64,000 bases of DNA, taken from contig NZ_RYDV01000002.1 of NCBI RefSeq assembly GCF_003971065.1, forward strand, positions 1-64,000, read 5' to 3'. How positions within the stretch are numbered: the first letter of the stretch is position 1; each line of letters opens with the position of its first letter. The position numbers and the translations under genes were made by a program. The stretch comes from Candidimonas sp. SYP-B2681 (GTDB lineage Bacteria; Pseudomonadota; Gammaproteobacteria; Burkholderiales; Burkholderiaceae_B). The notes beneath the pieces were generated by a model. That model had not been told where the DNA came from. It ran no database searches and worked only from the letters and a program-made list of their open reading frames with translations. Positions 55,407 to 64,000 of this stretch are shown here, piece after piece.

Positions 55407-57835
55407 AAGGGGACGTCCGGCGGCTGTTCCCTGCGTTGCCCGGTATTGCCGGTCAGTTGATTCAACAGGTCGCCAATATTGTCCCGGCCACCGCCATCTA
55501 CCGGCGTGTCAGACGGTGACGGCAGGCCCACTCGGGCGACGGCTTGCCCCGGCGGGAATTCCGAGAAATAATACTCGCCATCGATTTTCGTAAGGCCGGG
55601 GGGTATAGGCCCCGGCGGGGTTTCCGGTTTGCCCTTAAGCGCATGGCGCATATAGTCAAGCCAGATGGGCATTGACGCGCCACCGCCGGTTTCACTGGAA
55701 CCCAGCGAGCGCGGCTGATCGTACCCCATCCAGACGACGCCCACGAGCTTAGGTGTAAAGCCCGCGAACCATGCATCGTGCGAGTCGTTGGTCGTGCCGG
55801 TTTTTCCGCCAACATCGTTGCGTTTGAGTTCGCGGTGTACGCGAGCTCCCGTTCCTGATGTGGCAACGCCGCGCATCATGTCGTTCATAACGTAAACGGT
55901 GCGGGGGTCCACGGCACGTGCTGCAGCGTCGCCTGCTATCGTTGGTTTGGCCTGCATGATGACTTTGCCGCTGCTATCGGTCACGTGATCGATAAGGTAC
56001 GGAGGAACGCGGTAGCCACCGTTGGCAAACACCGAATAGGCTCCTGCGAGCTGCAAGGGCGTGACACTTCCGGCCCCTAATGCCAGTGGCAGAACAGGCG
56101 GCTGGCGCTCGCGGTCGAAGCCAAAGCGCGTCAGATAGTCTTGTACGTATTTAGGGCCCACGGCCTGCATGATGCGTATCGAAACCATGTTCTTTGACTT
56201 ATACAACCCCTGACGCATAGTCAGCATAGGCTCGTAGGTGCGCCCATAATTTTTAGGCGACCAAGGCTTGGAGCCCGTTTGTGCTGCAGTCAGGGTGAAG
56301 GGCTCGTCAGAAATCTGCGTAGCGGGTGTGAGACCACGTTCCAGCGACGATGCGTAGATAAATGGCTTGAAAGCAGAGCCCGGCTGGCGCCAGGCCTGCG
56401 TAACTCGGTTGAACTTGCCTTCTTGGAAGTTAAAGCCGCCCACCATGGACTGGATAGCGCCGTCTTCCGGACGCAAGGCAACGAACGCTGCCTGCACGCT
56501 GGGCATGTTGATGACTTCCCAGTAGCTTCCGTTCTTATGCAAATACACCACCGAACCACGTCTAATTCGAACGCTGTCATTGGCGTTTTTGGCCAGACCG
56601 CGCGCAACGACCCGCAAGGCCCGCTTGTCGGTGACTTCGATAATTTCTTTGGATGTTCGGGCCACGGTAATCTTGGTGGGGCTGGCGTCAAGCACAACGC
56701 CGGTCAGTACGTCGCCATTGTCGGCGTATTTTTCCTGTAATTCATCAAGCAGGGTGTCAAGTTGAGCGGGATCGTTTTCGATGCCCGCCGGCAAGTCCAG
56801 CGTCGTTTCTGGACCTGGATAGACAGAACGCCTGGTGTAGTCAAGGATGCCGTCCCGCACCGCGTCGTAAGCGTGTTCCTGGGCTTGTGAATTAACTGTC
56901 GTATATACGTTGAAGCCACGCGAGTAGATGTTGTCTTGATAGACACCATACAGCAGCTGCCGGGCCAGTTCGGCGACATATTCGCCGTGGACGGAATAGC
57001 CGCCAGCGGGCGTGCCAAGCGCTGATTTGATGACGATTTCCTGCTGCATGGCCCGCTGATATTCTTCTTCAGTCAGGTAGCCCAGACTTTTCATGCGGCC
57101 CAATACATAACCCTGACGCGATTTGGCCCGATCGAAATTGGCAATAGGGTTGAATCGCGACGGAGCCTTCGGTATGCCAGCCAGCATGGCGGCCTCGGCA
57201 GGAGTGACTTCGCCCAGCGGTTTACCAAAGTAGGCGCGCGACGCCGCGGCAAAACCATAAGATCTATGGCCCAGATAGATCTGGTTCATGTAAAGATCCA
57301 GTATCTGGTCTTTGGTCAGTGTGGCTTCGATCTTGAATGTGAGCAGTAATTCGTAGAATTTGCGGGTATAAGTCTTTTCAGATGACAGGTAGAAATTGCG
57401 GGCCACCTGCATGGTGATCGTACTGGCACCCTGCGTTTTTGACATGTGCGTCAAGTTGGCCAGTGTGGCGCGTACAACACCGGCCCAATCGATGCCGCCG
57501 TGCTGATAAAAGCGATCGTCTTCGGCTGATAAAATCGCCGATTTCATGACGTCCGGGATTTCGTTGAAGCGCAAGACGTTGCGTCGTTCTTCGCCAAATT
57601 CGCCAATCAGCACTTTGTCCGCCGTGTAAATGCGCAGTGGCACCCGAGGACGGTAGTCGATCATGGCGCCAAGATCGGGTAAATTAGGCCAGGCGAGCGC
57701 AAGCGCGAGCGATCCTAGCAGTACGCCGCATAATCCCAAGCCCGCCATGAATATGGCTGCCTTCAGGAAAAAGCGGCCTACCCAGGAATGGGACGCACCG
57801 GTATTGTTTTTGGGGGAAGTGGTAGAAGAACTCAT
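55403..57835 (-). CDS. mrcA: Penicillin-binding protein 1A (bifunctional transglycosylase/transpeptidase)
   Basis: The 810-residue product has an N-terminal membrane anchor (about 22-48), a GT51 glycosyltransferase domain with catalytic Glu105 in SAEDDRFYQHGG and GASTITMQVARN, an OB-like insert, and a transpeptidase domain with SxxK in PGSAFKPF (about 485), SxN in YKSKNMVS and KTGTT (about 678). It builds cell-wall glycan and crosslinks it. It diverges from aroK and converges on cyaY. Confidence 0.95.
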   Translation of the reverse strand: MSSSTTSPKNNTGASHSWVGRFFLKAAIFMAGLGLCGVLLGSLALALAWPNLPDLGAMIDYRPRVPLRIYTADKVLIGEFGEERRNVLRFNEIPDVMKSAILSAEDDRFYQHGGIDWAGVVRATLANLTHMSKTQGASTITMQVARNFYLSSEKTYTRKFYELLLTFKIEATLTKDQILDLYMNQIYLGHRSYGFAAASRAYFGKPLGEVTPAEAAMLAGIPKAPSRFNPIANFDRAKSRQGYVLGRMKSLGYLTEEEYQRAMQQEIVIKSALGTPAGGYSVHGEYVAELARQLLYGVYQDNIYSRGFNVYTTVNSQAQEHAYDAVRDGILDYTRRSVYPGPETTLDLPAGIENDPAQLDTLLDELQEKYADNGDVLTGVVLDASPTKITVARTSKEIIEVTDKRALRVVARGLAKNANDSVRIRRGSVVYLHKNGSYWEVINMPSVQAAFVALRPEDGAIQSMVGGFNFQEGKFNRVTQAWRQPGSAFKPFIYASSLERGLTPATQISDEPFTLTAAQTGSKPWSPKNYGRTYEPMLTMRQGLYKSKNMVSIRIMQAVGPKYVQDYLTRFGFDRERQPPVLPLALGAGSVTPLQLAGAYSVFANGGYRVPPYLIDHVTDSSGKVIMQAKPTIAGDAAARAVDPRTVYVMNDMMRGVATSGTGARVHRELKRNDVGGKTGTTNDSHDAWFAGFTPKLVGVVWMGYDQPRSLGSSETGGGASMPIWLDYMRHALKGKPETPPGPIPPGLTKIDGEYYFSEFPPGQAVARVGLPSPSDTPVDGGGRDNIGDLLNQLTGNTGQRREQPPDVPF

Positions 57836-57950
57836 TACAGGCGATTTTAAGTCTAACCGTGGTCAGACTATGATTTACGCATCAGGTTTATGTAACCGAA
57901 GAATGCAGTGTAGCGGCGTATGGTCGGAATGCAAGTGGGATAATACACAA

Positions 57951-58562
57951 ATGAATCAATCTTTACCTTTGGACTGTTCCGGCCCCGACCTCCATGAGGC
58001 TGGGGAGCCCGAAGAGCCCGCAGTGGCACCATTGCCTTATGAACACCCTTTGTTCCTGGTGGGAATGATGGGGGCTGGAAAAACGACGATCGGTCGGAGC
58101 CTGGCTCGCCTTTTAAACCGGGAGTTCGTCGATCTGGATCATGAACTCGAAGCGCGCTGCGGCGTCAGGGTGTCGTTAATCTTCGACATCGAAGGTGAAG
58201 AAGGGTTTCGCAAACGTGAGACCACGTTGCTTGAAGAATGTTCCCGTCGACGGGGTATTGTACTTGCCACCGGCGGCGGGGCCATACTTGCACCGGAAAA
58301 TCGGCGCTACCTGGTGGAGCGCGGTGTGGTGGTGTATTTGCGCGCCAGTGCCGACGAGCTCTATCGCCGGGTGGCCCGAGACCGCAATCGGCCGCTATTG
58401 CAGACCGCAGATCCCAAGGCGCGTATACGATCCTTGCTGGAAGAACGCGAACCGCTTTATGAAGAAGTGGCCAGCCTGACATTTGAAACCGGCTCGGCAC
58501 CCGTTCCGCAAGTGGTCCGGTCCCTTATTTCACTGCTTCAACAATACGAGGTTAAATCATGA
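57951..58562 (+). CDS. aroK: Shikimate kinase
   Basis: The 203-residue kinase phosphorylates shikimate in aromatic amino-acid synthesis. Walker A is GMMGAGKTT (38-46), shikimate-binding residues are in DLDHELEARCG and FRKRE, and GGGAILAPENRR follows. A 30-residue acidic extension precedes the kinase fold. The frame is open much further upstream into mrcA, but ATG 57951 lies after the divergent promoter region and is the sensible start. It overlaps aroB by four bases. Confidence 0.92.
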   Translation: MNQSLPLDCSGPDLHEAGEPEEPAVAPLPYEHPLFLVGMMGAGKTTIGRSLARLLNREFVDLDHELEARCGVRVSLIFDIEGEEGFRKRETTLLEECSRRRGIVLATGGGAILAPENRRYLVERGVVVYLRASADELYRRVARDRNRPLLQTADPKARIRSLLEEREPLYEEVASLTFETGSAPVPQVVRSLISLLQQYEVKS

Positions 58563-59644
58563 GTACGGTGCCGGTTCAGACGCCTGGGGGATCGTACCCC
58601 ATACATATCGACGCAGGTAGGCTAAAACGGCTTGCTGAAAGTATCCCCGAGGATGCGACCGCGATAGCATTGATCAGTAACCCAACGGTATCGGCTTATT
58701 ATGGCGAACTCGCTTCTCAAGCGTTGGCCAAGACGGGGAAGCGGCTTATATCCATAGAATTACCGGATGGCGAAGCGCATAAAGATTGGCAGACGCTAAA
58801 TTTGATCTTCGACGCTTTGTTACAAAATCGTCTTGATCGAAAGGCCGTCCTGGTGGCTTTGGGAGGGGGGGTAATCGGAGACATGTGCGGATTCGCTGCT
58901 GCGTGCTACATGCGCGGCGTGCGCTTTGTGCAAGTTCCTACCACCTTATTGGCTCAGGTCGATTCGTCGGTAGGCGGGAAAACCGGCATTAATCACCCTT
59001 TGGGCAAGAATATGGTCGGCGCCTTCTATCAGCCGATTTCGGTTGAGATCGACACCAATGTGTTGGCGACCCTCCCCGCACGCGAAATTTCTGCAGGCCT
59101 GGCCGAAGTCATCAAGTACGGCCTGATCATTGATGCTGAATTTTTCGCCTGGTGCGAACAAAATGTTGAGAAGTTACGCGCACTGGATCCACAGGCAATC
59201 ACTTATGCGATTCAGCGATCGTGCGAACTGAAAGCTTATGTAGTTTCCCAGGATGAACGGGAATCCGGATTGCGAGCCATACTGAACTTTGGCCATACAT
59301 TCGGGCATGCGATCGAATCGGGCCTGGGCTATGGCCAATGGCTGCATGGCGAGGCCGTCGGCTGCGGCATGGTGCTGGCGGCCGAACTCTCGGCATTGAC
59401 CCACGGCTTGTCCGCCGATAGCGTGGAACGTGTGCGCGCACTGGTGGCTGCCATAGGATGCCCGGTCCTGCCTCCTGATCTGGGGGCCGAGCGCTGGATC
59501 GAGCTTATGCAGGTCGACAAGAAGACCGAAGGTGGCCAGCTGCGTTTTGTGACCTTGCCCGAAATCGGCCAAGCGCGCTTTGAAGCGGCCCCGCTGGTTG
59601 CTGTGCATCGCGTGCTCGAGAATGTCTCGATCGCGCAGACATAG
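58559..59644 (+). CDS. aroB: 3-dehydroquinate synthase
   Basis: The 361-residue enzyme forms the first ring of the shikimate pathway. NAD-binding GGGVIGDMCGFAAACYMRGV, VPTTLLAQVDSSVGGKTGIN and the zinc ligands in GLAEVIKYG, NFGHTFGHAIE and LHGEAV are present. aroK-aroB with ATGA overlap is the classical pairing. The dgt-like gene follows after nine bases. Confidence 0.96.
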   Translation: MSTVPVQTPGGSYPIHIDAGRLKRLAESIPEDATAIALISNPTVSAYYGELASQALAKTGKRLISIELPDGEAHKDWQTLNLIFDALLQNRLDRKAVLVALGGGVIGDMCGFAAACYMRGVRFVQVPTTLLAQVDSSVGGKTGINHPLGKNMVGAFYQPISVEIDTNVLATLPAREISAGLAEVIKYGLIIDAEFFAWCEQNVEKLRALDPQAITYAIQRSCELKAYVVSQDERESGLRAILNFGHTFGHAIESGLGYGQWLHGEAVGCGMVLAAELSALTHGLSADSVERVRALVAAIGCPVLPPDLGAERWIELMQVDKKTEGGQLRFVTLPEIGQARFEAAPLVAVHRVLENVSIAQT

Positions 59645-59653
59645 GCCAGTGCC

Positions 59654-60790
59654 ATGACTGCACTTGCACCCTATGCTTGTCATCCGGCACTCACGCGAGG
59701 CCGCCGACATGCTGAAGCGCCGCCAGCCGGTCGCAGTCACTTTCAGCGCGACCGCGACCGGATCATTCATTGCAATGCCTTTCGCCTGCTTGAATACAAA
59801 ACGCAGGTTTTCATTAATCACGAGGGCGACCTTTTTCGCACCCGCCTGACGCACAGCATTGAAGTCGCGCAGATTGCCAGAACGCTGGCACGGAATCTGG
59901 GTTTGCATGAAGACCTCACCGAAGCGATATCCCTGGCCCACGACCTGGGGCATACACCGTTCGGGCATGCAGGGCAAGATGAACTCAATGCCTGCATGCG
60001 TGAATTTGCGCCTGAAGCAGGCGGGTTTGAGCACAATCTGCAAAGCCTGCGCGTCGTCGATGAACTGGAAGAGCGTTACGCAGCATTCAACGGCCTGAAT
60101 CTGTGTTTTGAAACGCGCGAAGGCATCCTCAAACACTGCTCTGTCAGGCACGCCCGTTTGCTGGGCGACGTGGGCGAGCGATTCCTATCGCGCAATCAGC
60201 CGGCGCTCGAAGCACAAATCGCCAATCTGGCCGATGAAATCGCGTACAACAATCACGATATTGACGATGGCTTGCGTTCAGGTTTGATCACGATTGAACA
60301 GTTGTTGTCGTTGGAACTCTTTGCAACCCACCATGCACAGGTAAAAAGCCGCTACCCCGATATCGAGAAGCGCCGCCTGATAGCAGAGATTATCCGCGCC
60401 ATGATCAATACACTCGTCGTCGATCTGACCGACACGACATTGGCTAATATTCAGCACCATCGTCCGGACAGCGCCGATGCGGTGCGCGCGGCGCCCGCGC
60501 TGGCTGCGTTCTCAGTGTCGATGCGGCGTCAGGCTGACGAACTGAAAAGTTTCCTTATGGAGAACTTGTACCGCCATTATCGGGTTATGCGCATGACCAC
60601 GAAAGCTCGCAACATTGTGCGCGAACTGTTTATCACATTTTTCAACGATCCACGTCTGCTGACAAGCGAGTATCGAAAAGACGCGCCGCTAGAGCAAGCC
60701 CGCGCGATCGCGGACTACATCGCGGGAATGACGGATCGGTATGCTATCCGCGAGCATAAGCAGCTGTTCTTGATGGACGCCGCAGGCTAG
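59654..60790 (+). CDS. dgt: Deoxyguanosinetriphosphate triphosphohydrolase-like protein
   Basis: The 378-residue HD-superfamily protein would release triphosphate from dNTPs. The metal site shows as RLTHSIEV (His), [11 protein letters not shown] (His-Asp) and a later Asp in [13 protein letters not shown]. The length fits the dGTPase-like type 2 subfamily, whose substrate choice varies. It lies in the aroKB operon. A GC-rich hairpin (60819-60839) without T run stands before the convergent uvrA end. Confidence 0.9.
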   Translation: MTALAPYACHPALTRGRRHAEAPPAGRSHFQRDRDRIIHCNAFRLLEYKTQVFINHEGDLFRTRLTHSIEVAQIARTLARNLGLHEDLTEAISLAHDLGHTPFGHAGQDELNACMREFAPEAGGFEHNLQSLRVVDELEERYAAFNGLNLCFETREGILKHCSVRHARLLGDVGERFLSRNQPALEAQIANLADEIAYNNHDIDDGLRSGLITIEQLLSLELFATHHAQVKSRYPDIEKRRLIAEIIRAMINTLVVDLTDTTLANIQHHRPDSADAVRAAPALAAFSVSMRRQADELKSFLMENLYRHYRVMRMTTKARNIVRELFITFFNDPRLLTSEYRKDAPLEQARAIADYIAGMTDRYAIREHKQLFLMDAAG

Positions 60791-60846
60791 CCACCGACGC
60801 CTATCAAGTTTGGTAGGCCGCGGGCGCTTGGCCGCCCGCGATCGCG

Positions 60847-63705
60847 CTATATAAGCGCTTTGCTCTTCAATAAGGGCTTCAGATAGCCGCCGGTGTGGCT
60901 GGCGGGGTTGGCAGCGATGTCTTCCGGAGTGCCCTGACCGACGATTTGCCCGCCGCCGTTTCCGCCTTCCGGCCCCATGTCGATGACCCAGTCGGCGGTT
61001 TTTATCACGTCCAAGTTATGTTCGATGATCACGACCGTATTGCCGCCGTCCACGAGCTTTCTGAGTACTTCGAGCAGTAGGGCGATATCTTGAAAGTGCA
61101 AACCGGTGGTGGGTTCATCAAGAATGTATAGCGTGCGGCCGGTGCTGCGTTTAGACAGCTCCAGCGACAGCTTCACGCGCTGCGCTTCTCCACCGGATAG
61201 GGTGGTGGCGCTTTGCCCCAGACGCAGGTAAGACAGGCCTACCTCCATCAAGGTATGCAGTTTGCGCGATACCGTTGGTACCGCGTCGAAGTAGGCAAGG
61301 GCCTGTTCAACGGTCAGGTCCAGGACTTCACTGATGTTGTGACCGCGATATCGTACTTCCAGAGTTTCGCGGTTGTAGCGCTTGCCCATGCACACGTCGC
61401 AAGGCACATACATATCGGGCAGAAAGTGCATTTCCACCTTGACGACGCCGTCGCCCTGGCAGGCTTCGCAGCGGCCGCCTTTTACGTTGAATGAGAAGCG
61501 GCCTGGGTCGTAGCCGCGAGTACGCGAATCCGGCACGCCAGCAAAAAGTTCACGAATAGGGGTGAACATGCCGGTGTAGGTGGCGGGGTTGCTGCGCGGC
61601 GTGCGGCCTATGGGGCTTTGATCGACGTTGATGATTTTATCGTAGTGCGACAAGCCTTCAAGGGTGTCGTACGGCGCGGGTTCCGTCTGGGCGCGATGCA
61701 GCCGCTGTGAGACCACGGTGGCAAGTGTGTCGTTGATAAGGGTGGATTTGCCCGAACCCGATACGCCACTGATGCACACCAAACGGCCCGCCGGTATGGC
61801 GAGGTCAACCGATTTAAGATTGTTGCCGCGGCAGCCATTGAGCCTTAACCAGGGCAGGTCGCTGGTGACGGGCCGCCGGTCGGGGATGGCGATGCTGCGG
61901 GTGCCGCTTAAATACTGGCCGGTGAGCGACTGTTCGTTGGCGGCCAGCTCTTGCGGCGTGCCCTGCGCAACGATGTGACCGCCATGCTCACCGGCTCCGG
62001 GTCCCATATCCAGTACGAAGTCGGCGGACCGGATCATGTCTTCGTCGTGCTCGACCACGATAACGCTATTACCGAGGTCGCGCAGGTGCTGCAGTGTTTG
62101 AATCAGTCGGTCGTTGTCGCGCTGGTGCAGGCCGATAGATGGCTCATCCAGCACGTACATCACACCGGTAAGGCCCGAGCCTATCTGGCTGGCAAGGCGT
62201 ATACGCTGCGCTTCGCCACCCGAGATCGTATCCGCGCTGCGGTCCAGCGACAGGTAGTTGAGCCCGACGTTATTCAGAAATTGCAGGCGTGCTTCGATTT
62301 CGCGCACGATGCGATCGGCGATGTCCTTTTTTGCCCCGTGCAATTCCAGGTTCTGGAACCAGACAAGACAGGCGGACAGCGACAAGGCTTCGACCTCAAA
62401 AATCGCGCGACCCCGGCGCTCGGCCGTACCGGGCTCGTTGCCGATCAAAACATGCCTGGCTTCAGGACGCAGACGTGAGCCTTCGCAAGCTGGGCAGATT
62501 GTGGTGTGCCGATATTTGCCCAGTTCTTCGCGTACGGCGCTGGAGTCGGTTTCACGCCAACGTCGTTCCAGATTCGGAATAATGCCTTCGAATGGATGCT
62601 TCTTGATCGTCGTCTTGCCTTTCTCGTTCAGATAGAGAAAAGAAATTTCTTCATCGCCTGAGCCGAATAAAACCCGTTGACGGATTTCATCAGAAAGCTC
62701 TTCGAAGGGAGTTTCAATATCGAAATCGTAGTGCGCAGCAAGGCTCGTCAATAGCGTGTGAGCAAACGCATTGCGGCGGTCCCACCCATTGATGGCACCA
62801 CTGGTCAGGCTAAGGTCAGGAAAGGCCACAACGCGCTTGGGATCGAAAAAATCCACATTGCCCAAGCCATCGCACGATGGGCACGCGCCGACTGGGTTGT
62901 TGAAGCTAAACAGCCGGGGTTCAAGTTCAGTCAGGCTGTGGTGGCAGACCGGACAGGCGTATCGGCTGGAAAAGGCCTGCTCTTCGCCGGTGTCCATGTT
63001 CAGGGCAATGGCTCGCCCCTCGGCCAGTTTCAACGCGGTTTCAAAACTCTCGGCCAGCCTTTGCTGGCTTTCAGGCTTCACCCTCAGGCGATCCAGCACC
63101 ACGTCGAAGTCGTGTTTTTCGGTTTTCTTCAGCGGAGCAAGGTCATCGATGCTGACCATCTCGCCGTTGACCCGTAGCCTTACAAAGCCCTGTGCCTGCA
63201 GGCTTGCGCATTCATCCTCGAAGCTGCCTTTTCGGGATCGAGCCAGCGGAGCCAGGATTGCCAGACGCGTCTCGGGTGGCCAGCTCAATACCTTGTCGAC
63301 CATCTGGCTGACGCTTTGCGCTTCCAGTGCCAAGCCATGGTCCGGGCAATATGGGGTGCCGACCCGCGCGTACAATAGCCGCAGGTAATCGTGGATTTCG
63401 GTGATGGTACCCACGGTGGACCGGGGGTTATGACCCGCCGATTTCTGTTCGATGGATATCGCAGGCGATAGTCCTTCAATCAGATCGACATCGGGCTTAT
63501 CCATTAGCTGCAGAAACTGCCGCGCGTAGGCTGAAAGGCTTTCTACATACCGGCGTTGTCCTTCAGCATACAAGGTGTCGAATGCCAGGGATGACTTTCC
63601 GGATCCGGACAGGCCTGTTACCACCACCAGCTTGTGGCGCGGCAAATCGACAGAAATGTTTTTGAGATTATGCGTACGGGCGCCCCGGATGCGGATCGCT
63701 TCCAT
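60847..63705 (-). CDS. uvrA: Excinuclease ABC subunit A
   Basis: The 952-residue nucleotide-excision repair protein recognises DNA damage with UvrB. It has two ABC ATPase modules (Walker [13 protein letters not shown] and [12 protein letters not shown], with two LSGGEAQR-type signatures) and zinc-finger cysteines CPVC/CPSC and CEAC/CDVC. No LexA box is visible in the 129-base gap upstream, so SOS control is not supported from the sequence. Confidence 0.97.
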   Translation of the reverse strand: MEAIRIRGARTHNLKNISVDLPRHKLVVVTGLSGSGKSSLAFDTLYAEGQRRYVESLSAYARQFLQLMDKPDVDLIEGLSPAISIEQKSAGHNPRSTVGTITEIHDYLRLLYARVGTPYCPDHGLALEAQSVSQMVDKVLSWPPETRLAILAPLARSRKGSFEDECASLQAQGFVRLRVNGEMVSIDDLAPLKKTEKHDFDVVLDRLRVKPESQQRLAESFETALKLAEGRAIALNMDTGEEQAFSSRYACPVCHHSLTELEPRLFSFNNPVGACPSCDGLGNVDFFDPKRVVAFPDLSLTSGAINGWDRRNAFAHTLLTSLAAHYDFDIETPFEELSDEIRQRVLFGSGDEEISFLYLNEKGKTTIKKHPFEGIIPNLERRWRETDSSAVREELGKYRHTTICPACEGSRLRPEARHVLIGNEPGTAERRGRAIFEVEALSLSACLVWFQNLELHGAKKDIADRIVREIEARLQFLNNVGLNYLSLDRSADTISGGEAQRIRLASQIGSGLTGVMYVLDEPSIGLHQRDNDRLIQTLQHLRDLGNSVIVVEHDEDMIRSADFVLDMGPGAGEHGGHIVAQGTPQELAANEQSLTGQYLSGTRSIAIPDRRPVTSDLPWLRLNGCRGNNLKSVDLAIPAGRLVCISGVSGSGKSTLINDTLATVVSQRLHRAQTEPAPYDTLEGLSHYDKIINVDQSPIGRTPRSNPATYTGMFTPIRELFAGVPDSRTRGYDPGRFSFNVKGGRCEACQGDGVVKVEMHFLPDMYVPCDVCMGKRYNRETLEVRYRGHNISEVLDLTVEQALAYFDAVPTVSRKLHTLMEVGLSYLRLGQSATTLSGGEAQRVKLSLELSKRSTGRTLYILDEPTTGLHFQDIALLLEVLRKLVDGGNTVVIIEHNLDVIKTADWVIDMGPEGGNGGGQIVGQGTPEDIAANPASHTGGYLKPLLKSKALI

Positions 63706-63834
63706 CTATTTCACTAAGGTCTTTCAAAGGCTAACTTGCTACTATAGCGCGCAGCGCCATTACGTGCGCTAAAGTACTTCGCCGATTTAATTTGATACAG
63801 CGCTACATGTGGCTTTTAATTTACTGAGTTTTCG

Positions 63835-64000
63835 ATGAACGCCCCTGGTACCCATGCTGGTAACTCGCCCCGGATCAAGCTTAAGCTGACGCCTGTAGAG
63901 CGTCGCGCCAGCATCACACTGGCCTTGCTTTTTGCTTCGCGCATGCTGGGCTTGTTTTTATTGACGCCCATTTTCGCGGTCGCCGCGCAGGCCATCCCGG
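63835..64000 (+). CDS. MFS transporter, N-terminal fragment (partial)
   Basis: ATG 63835 opens a frame that runs off the right edge. The 55 visible residues have a polar start (MNAPGTHAGNSPRIKLKLTP) and the first membrane helix with LALLFASRMLGLFLLTPIF, typical of the first helix of a YajR-like major facilitator. In Bordetella an MFS gene lies between uvrA and ssb, which fits. The substrate is unknown. Confidence 0.75.
   Translation, partial: MNAPGTHAGNSPRIKLKLTPVERRASITLALLFASRMLGLFLLTPIFAVAAQAIP

Noticed and set aside
60819-60839. Hairpin CGCGGGCG/CGCCCGCG as terminator between dgt and uvrA
   Set aside because: No T run follows on either strand, so it is mentioned only as a stem.
63706-63834. 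LexA box for SOS control of uvrA
   Set aside because: I find no CTG-N10-CAG palindrome of the expected form in the gap.

Overview
The window is a stretch of a betaproteobacterial chromosome, most likely family Alcaligenaceae (the Bordetella, Pusillimonas and Achromobacter neighbourhood). The evidence is the protein sequences and the gene order cutA-dsbD / hemB-engB / cytochrome c4-resB-ccsA / lysA-lptM / cyaY / ponA / aroK-aroB-dgt / uvrA-MFS around the S10-spc-alpha ribosomal cluster. The genus cannot be fixed from the sequence alone. I see no tRNA, rRNA, CRISPR array, insertion sequence or prophage gene.

Layout. Positions 1-8552 hold the end of tuf, rpsJ, and the S10 operon from rplC to rpsQ. 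The S10 operon is interrupted after rpsJ by an intrinsic terminator and a two-gene glycine-betaine type ABC transporter (763-3526). After rpsQ there is another terminator and the ribosomal cluster stops for 22 kb. This block holds a minus-strand fatty-acid uptake and beta-oxidation set (fadI-like thiolase, fadB/J-like enzyme, FadL porin, FadD ligase; 8673-15037), an outer-membrane barrel protein and an aldehyde dehydrogenase (15295-17604), and a complete plus-strand Flp/Tad pilus operon (18207-30206: flp, tadV, rcpC, rcpA, cpaD-like lipoprotein, tadZ, tadA, tadB, tadC, tadD, tadE, tadF, tadG). The ribosomal cluster resumes at rplN (30636) and runs through secY, infA, rpmJ, rpoA and rplQ to a terminator at 39627-39648.

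Positions 39691-49073 carry envelope redox, haem and cytochrome functions: cutA, dsbD, hemB, engB, cytochrome c4, and the System II cytochrome c maturation pair resB/ccsA. A diguanylate cyclase and a membrane GGDEF-EAL protein follow, convergent and overlapping by four bases (49373-53283). Next come lysA with the small lipoprotein lptM, cyaY, penicillin-binding protein 1A, aroK-aroB, a dGTPase-like HD protein, uvrA, and the start of an MFS transporter cut by the window edge.

The most unusual signal is in the 890-base gene-free gap between dsbD and hemB (42184-43072). It contains two inverted copies of an approximately 150-base palindromic element. They share an identical 37-base core and an inner hairpin, but their long outer stems differ in sequence while each stays self-complementary. 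This pattern of changed sequence with kept pairing suggests a selected DNA or RNA fold that belongs to a dispersed family. A nearby 37-base hairpin, like one of the outer stems, pairs better as minus-strand RNA. The split ribosomal cluster, the hairpin-rich leader in front of rplC and the unterminated run from tadG toward rplN are the other points of interest.
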